Below, one piece after another: positions 1 to 8,597 of a stretch of 11,954 bases of DNA. The position numbers were made by a program, and so were the translations under genes. The stretch is from Parachlorella kessleri (Eukaryota; Chlorophyta; Trebouxiophyceae; Chlorellales; Chlorellaceae). Every line of letters begins with the position of its first letter. The stretch's first letter is position 1. Location of the stretch: NCBI GenBank assembly GCA_001598975.1, contig BBXU01001705.1:1-11954 (forward strand), in the 5' to 3' direction. The notes beneath the pieces are model-generated. The model had not been told where the DNA came from and ran no database searches. It saw nothing but the letters and a program-made list of their open reading frames with translations.

Positions 1-564
1 GGGTCGGGGGGGGGGGGCAACTGTACTTAGATTGGGTGGCAGGTAGTGCGGACAAGGGGGGAACTGTACTGACAGGGCCGTATGCAGCTGTGCTCGTAAT
101 TCTTGCCTGACTTCTGGTCCAGTGGTTCGTACCCAAGGTAAGCTAAGGCTTCCTTTGACTGACCAACTGGATTGCCACTTCTTTGAGAGCCATGGGCAGT
201 AAGCTGTAAGATCAAACCAGGCCAAACCCCACTGACCTACCGCACGGTCGAGGCGCGCACAATGCTGGCTGCTGGCATCCTACGATCGTCTTACGTGGTC
301 CTGATTCCATGTGCTTCTTGAGCTACCACACAAGGCTAGCCAAATCCATGCCATGATGGATGGTACAAGGTACATGTACTAGGAACATATACACCTCCAG
401 GTTCTCATAGTTAGGCAGTCCAGAGCCTTTGCCCATGAGCTTCTTAACCCTAGCATCCAGCTATATTAGGTCACAGCTATACAATCTCTGAATTCCCCCA
501 CCAGCCACCCTGACAAACCTATCAAACAGGGTAGGCAGCGCGCCTGGGGACAGTTGAATGCGCA
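1..564. other. Non-coding flank downstream of the minus-strand gene
   Basis: This stretch lies beyond the probable polyadenylation signal of the minus-strand DUF155 gene. I see no exon with convincing splice sites and no recognisable protein in it. A short open frame on the minus strand (27-215) has no family resemblance and no splice context. The first 17 bases are almost all G, and the sequence GGGGG(C)AACTGTACT occurs twice (around 12-27 and 56-69) as a small imperfect direct repeat. It may be intergenic DNA or the 3' region of a neighbour outside the window. Confidence 0.5.
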
Positions 565-569
565 TTACA
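565..569 (-). terminator. Possible TGTAA polyadenylation signal of the DUF155 gene
   Basis: On the minus strand this reads TGTAA, the polyadenylation signal typical of volvocine and related green algae. It is the only copy I found between the stop codon at 937-935 and the left flank, and it would give a 3' untranslated region of about 370 bases. That length is normal for such algae. A five-base motif is weak evidence alone; position and the assumed lineage support it. Confidence 0.4.
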
Positions 570-934
570 CACACATGGGAGGTTATGGTCATATGCACCT
601 ATGCTATCTGCTATGTAAATCTGGATGCTCAACAACCAGGCCTCAACGTCCAAGTCGGCTTGCTACTCAGCCAGGGTGGCCAGACTGTCGATACCAGCCC
701 CTCAAGCCGCTGGTTTCCCCCTTGGGAGAGCTCCATCCCCCAGCACTGGCAGCATGCGCCCTGCTGCCAGAGAAAAGACACAGGGGAAAGGGTGGTACAA
801 CTCCCTGGCAACAGTCCCCGCTATCAAGGGTGGACCCAGACACACTGCCCTCCACCTAGCCAGCTGCTGCCGGCAGCCACCGCCTCGCCACCCTACAGTC
901 AAAGCCGGCGCTCCGGCGCAGATGGCGCCCCTTT

Positions 935-3900
935 CTACATGCCCTTGCTGAAAAGGTCATAGAGCGACAGGCAGATCTCCGCGCCAATGAGCACAATGAT
1001 GAACCACTCCAAAAAGTCCGACTTGCGATTCTGCAGGATCTCTAGGAAGTACTGCGGCAAGGGGAGGAAGGAGGGGGCTGGGGTCAATGACACTGACATG
1101 ACACCTCACCAGCCGGCCATGCTCATCTACTCGTTGCACTACCACAAACCACAAACCGCCAGTGGCTACCGTGACAGTGCAACAGGCCAAGAGGGGTACT
1201 GGCACCCATCAAATTCACCAGCCGAGCACTGCCTCAGCTAATCAGGCAAGCACACATTACCACGGTTTGCTTGCAGCTTACCAACCCTCTGGCTCGCAGC
1301 GCTGCCAGTACGGATAACTCACCACAATTCATTCCTAGGCAAGCCTCCACCTCGCCACACAAACCCTGTCCAGACGTCTTCCTGTACCCGCTTGCACTCA
1401 CTCACCCACACGAGTTACACCCTTACCACCCATCGCTCACCCGCACCTCCCCATGCTCACGTGGTGTGAGACAGGTAACACGCTCCCCAGACAGCTCCCA
1501 ACAGCGACTCTACCCCCAAGCGACACCTGGCCGGCGCCTCAGGCCCGTGGAGCACCAAAGCCACAGCGTGGGCACAGCGTGTCCCCCACCCACCTTAAGG
1601 TTGTCCTGTATGAGGTTCAGCTTCATGTCCAGGGTCTTAAAACGGGCGTCCATCTCCAGCTCTGACCGCAGGAACTCCCAGATGCGCCCGTACTGCACGT
1701 GCTTCCAGGCGATGTCGTACCTGCACAGGCGGGGTGGGAGGGCAGGGGAGTGCGAAACGGTGGAGGCTACCCACCTTGAAGTGGTGGGAGGGCTTCGGGT
1801 GGGGGAAGGTAGGGGTACATCCCTCGCAAAGGGGCGCCAGTTGGAAGGGGTGACGCCCGAAGCAACATCAACAGCTGGGGCATGGTTAGCTCGACTACGG
1901 CAACGGCGGCCTGGCCCTGACACCTCTTGCTCTTCCTGCTGGTACAAGTACATGCTACTAACAAACATGTAATAATACATCAGAAGTGGTGCATGGCACC
2001 GTTCCCAGCAGCCTGCGGTGCCTCCCCCTCCAACCAGCCCGAGGCGGTGCTCACCTCTCATGCACGCCCAGCTTGTTGATGATGTCAGTCATAACTGCAG
2101 CGCAGCGGGGAGGACATTGAGCAGCCAGCCCTTGGCGGGGGGGGTGCATGCCTAGCTCAGCCCGCTGGCTCCTCTGGAAGGTGCCAGTCTGTATGGCTGC
2201 TTGCCCCAGCCACATTGCAAACCCCCAGCCCCTGGGCTCTCTCATCACCACCCAATGTGTGCATGCATGCAGCAACAGCCAAACTCTTGCCAGTGGCCCA
2301 CGCCCCTCAGGCTGCAGGCCAAGCGCCCCTTAATGTGAGCTAGCCTAAGCTTACCAATGTTGTTCTCGGCCACCATCTGGAGAAGGACCTGCACGGAGAT
2401 GGTGGACGGGCTTGAGCAATCGTGCCACAAGGCTTCCCGCGCAGCAGCAGACTTTGCTGCCAAGCGCACCAGCTCCCTACCTGGAACGGTCTCAGGGAAT
2501 GTGTACCAATGCTTACAATCTTCAGCAGGCGCCTGGACACAGCTCAGTCGGGGCCAGTGCGACAGAATGTCCTGCGGCAGATGGCCAGTTTCAAGGGGCC
2601 ACGCCAAGGGCCTGAGGGAGCCAGCGGGGAACACAAGTGGGGGCATGAGGCCCGGGGCTTGCCTGTTTGTTGATCTTGGCAATGTTCTTGGTTTCTTGCA
2701 TCACCAGGTTCATGTTGCAGAAGGTCTCCAGGGTGCGCTCCACGTGGCTGCAGCAGGGGGCGGTCAAGAAAGGTCATTAGGTGGTGTCCACTGCATACAC
2801 TGCGCCCATATCTCTCTGTTCGCACCACCCGCCACCTCAACATTGGTGTGGGCGTGAGGGGGCAGGTAGCTGTGGTTGGATGCCCAGCTTCCAGACGCCC
2901 GAGCATCCACTAAACGCACAAAGAGCGCCAGAGATGCCCTTCCTGCTGCTGCAGGCAGCAGCCATGCCGGGTTGGGTCCCAGCGGGTCTGCCCATGCTGG
3001 CGTTGGGCCCCCCAACCAGCCGCTGGGGACGCACAACAACAACGGGTGGGGGTTCACCTGCTGTAGAAGTCCATGGCAACCGACTGCGCCAGCACCTGGG
3101 AGATGACCTGGATGTTGCGCAGGTCCAGCACCTGCAGGACAGCAGGCAGGGCAGGCAGCATGTCATGCTATACAGGGCCATTCACTCTCCTTGCACAAGT
3201 GCCGGGCGAAGCACAGCACCTGGTGCTGTTGCCAACCAGCAGGCGGCGGGCAGGCAGGCAGCACCTCAAGGCATGCAGGGCCATACATTCCTCTGACACA
3301 TAAACAACAAACACCTGACGCTGCAGGGCATCTCACGCAGCAAAGCTGGAAGGCAGGCGGTCCCTTCTGACCGTCATGGGGGCCCACAGCACATGAGCGC
3401 ACCCCGGGCACCCAGCCACAGGGCCAATGAGCACCCAGGCTCCACCTGCCGACACACCCAGTTACCAGTGGGGATGACAGTATTCTCAACCAACAAAACT
3501 CCTGCACCCCAGTAGGGCATGTTAGGCAAACCTGTAGGATGACGTTGTCTGCCTCCAAGCGGCTCCAGAGCGGCTCCCGCGGGTCAACAGTGACTGGGTA
3601 CTCTGCACCCCACACATGTGGAGCACAATGGAGGGCCCATGCTACAAGCCAGTGGACAGGCACAGGATGCTGGCACCGACTCAAGAGGGATGCAACATGA
3701 ACCAACAGGGGCAGCACTGAGACAAAACCTTTAAGCCTTGGCTGTTCCTAGTGGCTGACACAGGTAACGAACGAGCGGTACGATACTAACTGGCTGTAGC
3801 GCAGGGAACCAGGGTGTGCGCGCATCGCCACCGTGGCAGCGCGCCACCCTACGAAACCCTGCGCGCGTCCCTCTGGGCCTAGTTGCATTCGAGTCGTGTT

Positions 3901-6283
3901 CATGTGCACCCAGCCTGGGGCTGGCAGCATCACGCCCCGCCAAGGAAATCTGGGCCAACCCTCAAATGATTACCAATGGGAGCTGAGCAACAAGCCATGA
4001 GAGCCCAACCCCGGTCATAAGCCGCTCTAAACCTCTGAATGTAGGTGCCGACAGCTGGGGCCGGCATGACCTAGGGTGCTCCTGTGGCGAGAATGATTGG
4101 CAACATGGCATTCTGAATGGCATTCTGAAAGGAAAAGAGCGCCCGTTTACTAAAACTCCCGGGGTTCTACCCTCAAACACATTCCACACAACCCAGCAAT
4201 TGGGCAGGCGGCACTGCTGGACGCTGGTTGGACTTAAGACAGGCCCCGAGGGCAAGGCTGGGACCTGGCCACCTGTCAGCCTCTAAAGAGCAGGCGTACC
4301 TTCTGTGTAGGGCCTGTCCGCAGAGACGGGGTCCGCGGCCTCGTCTCGGCACACCTGGAGGTACGCCTCTTTGAGCTCCCTGCGGACATAGTATTGCAGT
4401 TCATTCATCGCACTCTGCATCCAGCTCTGTCAATCCAGTCCAGCCCAGCTCCACTCCCTATCTTTACTACCTGCCACCCATGCTAATTGCAGTGTGCGCG
4501 GAGACATGACGTGGGTACTGCAAGGACCTTAACTGGCAGCGACCATGCCCCCTGGCAAAGTGCAAAGAGCCTTGGCGCTAGAAGCGCATGCTTCAGCTCC
4601 TTGCACTATATGGAGTGAGAGATACGCGAGTGGTGCTGGTGGTGAGCAAAGGAGGGCTGATACAAGGGGGCTCGCAGCCAAGCTCTCATACCACACCATA
4701 TGGCACACCAGCATGGCTATCTCCCTCCGCCTTGGAGCGAGGCCACCAGCAGCCGCACATAGAACAGCCCACCCCAGCAATACGCCCCGCATATGTCTAT
4801 ATCATGGGCCTCCAAGGCGCTGCCCTCCCCTCTCGGCACCCGCCCGCAAGGGGGCCATCCCTGCTGTCCACCCCTGGTGTGACGAATGCAACCCTGGCTC
4901 ATGCTGTAAGACTCTCTTCCCTCACGGACGCTCAATGCCACCTGGCAGCCCCCGCACCCCAACGCAAGCCCCTGATGCCCAGTGCGCGTCAGCTGCCTGC
5001 GCAACTGGCCCCACCTGTCGCTGTTGAAAAATACCACGGAGCCGTAGCTGAAGGCGACCATGTAAGGGTCCAGCGGCATGCCCTGCACACACAAACACGT
5101 ACACACTCACTCATACACAGTGGCGCAGTGGTCAATTGAATATGCGGGCACTTGCCAGGTCCAGAGGGCCGTACGCTTCAGAGGTCTCCAACTCAGTTTG
5201 CAGTTCTGAAGCACTCTCCACTATCGCAACATGCTAAGCACAATAACAGGATTTCAGAGGGCATCAAGAGACATGCAAATATCATCGTCCGGTCGGGGCA
5301 GGGACACACCGTGATCTCGCACTGGGGGTCGACTGCGCGGTGTGTGAGCCCCAGCACCACCGTGCCCTTGTGCAGCTTCTTGTAGTGGCCGGAGAACTCG
5401 GGGCGGTTCATGAGGTCGTAGATGTTGATCTTGCTGCCTGCACGGCCCAGCATGTGTTGAAACAAACCGCCAGCGGGTGCAATTGCACAGGCAGCGGGGC
5501 AGCGCCAGCCGCTATATGGTTGTACGGAGCACCCTTTCAAAAGGGCTTGTCAAGTGTGACCAGCAACCCAACGCAACGCCTCCTGCATGAGACCACAGTT
5601 ACACCAAGGCCTCCCTCAGGTATGCCATCCCCTCCCTCCTGGGTATAATTTAATCGTTCAGTCATGCACCACCCAGCTCTGGAGACCTGCCTCGCTGGAG
5701 GAACTGTACCCACAAACAGCGCCCCATGAAGGCTACAGGCTTACTTACCCACATAAGCCGCCTCAACCTTGAAGCTGGTCCTCACAGGCTGTGGTTGCTG
5801 CTGCTGCTGCTGCTGCTGCTGTGCACGTAACGGTGGCTCTTCGGCGGGCAGCGCCGCCGAATGCGCTGCCCGCAACTGCTGCTGCTGCTGCTGGTTAGGG
5901 TTACGCCCTGCTGTGCTGCGGCCATCGGTGCTGCTGCTATACCCTGGGGCTGTCGCTGCCCTAGATGTCTCTCCAGCACCCACAGGGCTGTTGCTGCTAG
6001 TACCTAGAGTGCCACCAGGCTGCTGAATGTGCAAAACTGCACTGGAAGCAAAGCTGCGGTGCCAGCCTAACTGGGCAGCCGCAGCAGCCGGTGCAATGCT
6101 GCTAGCCTGGCACGAGGCCCCCTTACAGCAGCCAGTGCTGCTGGCCCTAACTGTAACTAGGCTCTCAAGGCTAAGCAAGGACGCCACAGGCAAAGCTCGT
6201 GTGAGTTGCTGCTGGAAACCCAACAGCACGGCATGTCTGGAGGCTAGCACTGCAGCCCTCTCGACGTGCCGGGCGGCCATCAT
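935..6283 (-). CDS. DUF155 family protein, RMD1/RMND1/RRG-like, mitochondrial, 11 exons
   Basis: Exons that join in frame: 6283-5749, 5437-5310, 5082-5015, 4412-4300, 3602-3532, 3131-3058, 2747-2663, 2388-2355, 2094-2055, 1720-1594, 1051-935. The 1392 coding bases give 463 residues plus TAG. Residues 1-50 are Arg/Ala/Leu/Ser-rich and poor in acidic residues, like a mitochondrial targeting peptide. Residues 51-178 are low complexity with Gln runs at 131-136 and 155-163. The DUF155 core runs from about 222 to 425, with YGSVVFFN (234-241), a VISQVLAQSVAMDF segment in exon 6, and MVAENN (363-368). The hallmark C-terminus has QNRKSDFLEW followed by one membrane segment (about 438-456). Known members (yeast RMD1, human RMND1, Arabidopsis RRG) are mostly mitochondrial; human RMND1 is an inner-membrane protein needed for mitochondrial translation. 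The length is close to RMND1 but longer than plant RRG because of the N-terminal insert. The start is the first of two tandem ATGs in good context (GCCATGATGGCC). Ten introns: nine GT-AG and one GC-AG. The exon 3/4 acceptor is ambiguous: an alternative at 4424 adds four residues. The family call is firm; the exact mitochondrial role is inferred. Confidence 0.9.
2389..2662 (-). other. GC-AG intron (intron 7 of the DUF155 gene)
   Basis: Exon 7 ends in AACAAACAG and is followed by GCAAGC, which matches the GC-donor consensus AG/GCAAGT. The acceptor is GTGCAG at the other end. Joining at these sites is phase 0 and gives the continuous family-like segment KINKQ-VLLQMVAENN. No nearby GT donor gives that continuity: the next GT, in ACTTGTGTTC, would add an unrelated Pro-rich insert. 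Length is 274 bases. Confidence 0.75.
4413..5014 (-). other. Intron 3 of the DUF155 gene with an unusual acceptor
   Basis: The donor GACAG/GTGGGG is ordinary and leaves phase 2. The reading frame of the next conserved exon (AMNELQYYVRREL) demands an acceptor either at GCAGAG/T (exon starting at 4412) or four codons earlier at GACAGAG/C (exon starting at 4424). All nine other introns of this gene end in CTGCAG, GTGCAG or CCGCAG. The nearby TGCAG (4418-4415 on the minus strand) would give a frameshift and a stop three codons later. Confidence 0.55.
5798..5821 (-). repeat. (CAG)8 tract coding for glutamine in exon 1 of the DUF155 gene
   Basis: Eight uninterrupted CTG units on the plus strand, plus one adjoining TTG, code for nine glutamines (residues 155-163) on the minus strand. 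A second pure tract of six CTG units lies at 5876-5893 (residues 131-136). Both fall between the targeting peptide and the conserved domain, where extra sequence is likely tolerated. Pure triplet runs like these commonly vary in length between strains. Confidence 0.9.
5876..5893 (-). repeat. (CAG)6 tract coding for glutamine in exon 1 of the DUF155 gene
   Basis: Six uninterrupted CTG units on the plus strand code for six glutamines, residues 131-136 of the minus-strand protein, preceded by Asn-Pro-Asn. Confidence 0.9.
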
Positions 6284-6399
6284 GGCTGCTGTGGCAGGTG
6301 ACCAGCTATAGGAGCAGGTCTGAGATTGCTACTCCCTTCTTCAGGCGTGCTGTATTTTAGTTTGCCTTCAGGGCAGGTGGGACGCAGCAGAACCACCAT
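6280..6399 (-). promoter_or_regulatory. Upstream ORF of 39 codons overlapping the DUF155 start codon
   Basis: An ATG at 6399-6397 opens a frame of 39 codons (beginning MVVLLRPTCPEG). Its TGA (6282-6280) overlaps the main ATG at 6283-6281, giving the ATGA arrangement that can favour termination-reinitiation. A second, separate upstream ATG lies at about 6477 and opens a frame that stops near 6361. If the leader is unspliced, both would be met by scanning ribosomes before the main start. A strong donor, AAGAG/GTGAGT (6483-6478), with acceptors CTATAG (6311-6306) or CACAG (ending at 6289), could instead splice both out. Regulatory effect is inferred only. Confidence 0.35.
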
Positions 6400-6621
6400 A
6401 GACTGCCAAAAGCACTCCGTTCGTAGTTTAGAGTAATCGACGTGCTCAAGGCTGGGAAGACGCTCCTTGTCCTCATGACTCACCTCTTGCAACCAGTTCT
6501 TCCTTTCCTGCCTTGGCAGGGAAGAGAAAGTTTAGCGAGAGGCTTGGCCGGATTCAACAAGGTGCGGATTTGATCAGCCACTTCATAGCTGGGCTGCCAT
6601 AGAAGCTCCAACAGAGCCATC
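6284..6621. promoter_or_regulatory. Shared intergenic region and probable bidirectional promoter
   Basis: The two start codons face away from each other across 338 bases, which must hold both 5' untranslated regions and both core promoters. I see no clear TATA box; the nearest AT-rich stretches are around 6351-6362 and 6525-6536. A good splice donor for a minus-strand leader intron lies at 6483. If it is used, the minus transcript starts above 6484 and the core promoters occupy roughly 6484-6600. Shared control of the two genes is an inference from the layout. Confidence 0.55.
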
Positions 6622-8564
6622 ATGGCAGACGATGATGAGCTGGACTTTGAGCTGAGTGAGGACTATGAGTATAACGACGACGACACGGCAGGTGCGCCTG
6701 AATAGCTCTTGCAGGACCTGCCCCGGAGCCCGCATTGCTCACTGACCTCGCCCACACGGATGTGCATACAGGGGTGGAAGAGGAGCAGCTGCCGAACCAC
6801 GCCGAGTCCACACAGCTATCTAACACTGCGAGGGGTGCTACCGGCCGTGTGGAGGAACGGGACCAGGTGGGGGCTTGTGTAGTGTTGGGATGGCTGTGCC
6901 GTAGGACAGGCACGATGGCACTGGCCTAGTTCCTTTGGCAAACTTGTTTCTCATTGCACCAGGTGGTGCAATGGGATAGGAGGTGGGGCTTCCGTCAAGG
7001 TAGCGCTGGTGTGCTCGTGTGACAGGGCTCAACATTGCCTTGTTTGGCTGCCCTGCAGGGCAGCGCTCCCCCTGACATCAGCCACGCTGGAAAGGCAGTG
7101 GCCAACGATAGCGAGCAGGTGAGCTGAGCTGGGATTACTGGCCGCAGAATGCTGACGCCTTGCTTAGACTTATGTGTGGTGAGGACTGCAAGCACGTATT
7201 GACTGTAAGGGAGGGGTCGGTTGAGGCGTACGAAGCCGGTGCAGGTGGTGCCTGTTGTGGCTTGCCTGCTTCTCTTGTGACTGCGCTGGCACTGCGTGTG
7301 CAGGCGGTGCCAGAGGCCTACCGTACAAACCTTGCCAGCGATAAGGAGAAGAAGGAGTGGAGGCAGGAGCAGTTCCAGCGGGGCGGTGGGGGCCGCCGCG
7401 GCACGGGCCGTGGATTCGCCGGCCGTGCTGGTGGGGTGGGCATGGCGGCCCGGCATCAGCAGCCACACCAGGGGGGCCAGTTCCAGCAGCAGCAGCAGCA
7501 GCAACAGGGCAGGCTCAGCAGGCAGGGCGGCATCGCGCAGCAGCAGCAACAGCTGGCCGCGGGCCGTGCGATGCATCAGCAAGCCGCTGCCGGCGGCGCG
7601 ACGGGTGGCATGATGCCAGGCACGGCGCACATGGCGTTGCCGCCGCTGTCCCTGGGCATGGGGATGGTGCCGGGCATGGACTTGCCGCTGCCCTCGCCCT
7701 TCCTGCCCATGGACCCTTCGCTGATGGGGCCGGACCTGCTGAGCATGGCGGACGTCATGGCGAGCATGGTGGCCCCTGCCGGTGGCCCTGCTGCGCCCGC
7801 TGCAAAGCCGCCGCCGCCGGCGCAGCCGCCCCGGCCTGCAGCTTCCACCGTGTCTGGCGGCGGTGGTCCTGCTCCACCCCCGCGGGGGCAGTCCATGTCG
7901 CCAGGCCCCATGGTGCCCCTCGCCATGCTGCCTAGGCCCCCTGCCCAACAGCAGCTGCTGCCGGGGCCTGCCGAGCGCGATTTGCTGGCGGCACAGCAGC
8001 GGCAGCACGGCGTGAATGGCGCGCCTGGGCCCCTGCAGCAGCAAGTAGTTGCACGGCCTGGCTCTGCGCAGGGAGGCGGCCAAGGGCCGGCCTCTGGTTT
8101 CCACCAAGGGAATGGTCACGAGTTTGGGAGGGGGATTGGCGCCGGCGCACTTTGCAATGCTGAGCAGGGTGGCCACCAGCAAATGCTGCCTTTCAGGGGG
8201 TCATCTGCTGGGCAAGGCATGCCGCCCCGGCCGCACGGCGGCACGCCAGCGCACCACCAGCATCAGCAGCAACCGTTCCAGCAACAGTTCCAGCAGCAGC
8301 AGCAGGTGCGGCGGCCGGCGGCACCCTCTGTCGCTGACGCCGCATTCGACGAGACGCTCATGCGGGAGGGCCTGGGCATGGGCCCTGCAGAAGCGCTGCC
8401 GCTTGCGGGTGCGCAGAGGGGGAGCAGTGAGGGGGAGCAGCCCCAGCAGCCAGGCGCCGGCTTAGGGCTAGCAAGGCCACCGGCCCTGCCCCGCCAGCAT
8501 CAGCACGGACCAGGCTTCCCAGGCAGTCCCCCGGATCGCAACGCCTTCCCCAGCATGAACCCCC

Positions 8565-8597
<33 letters not shown>

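Noticed and set aside
27..215. 62-codon minus-strand open frame in the left flank
   Set aside because: No recognisable similarity and no splice or poly(A) context, at a length expected by chance.
5895..5903. TTAGGGTTA, telomere-like
   Set aside because: A single unit inside a coding exon (Asn-Pro-Asn); no tandem array.
6280..6492. 70-codon upstream frame taken as starting at 6492
   Set aside because: The first codon there is TTG, not ATG. Only the 39-codon part from the ATG at 6399 is a credible upstream ORF.
6995..8182. 395-codon minus-strand open frame
   Set aside because: It lies antisense to exon 4 of the plus-strand gene and its Arg/His/Leu-rich sequence is the shadow of CAG/GC-rich coding DNA. 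It also crosses two introns of the plus gene and has no family features.
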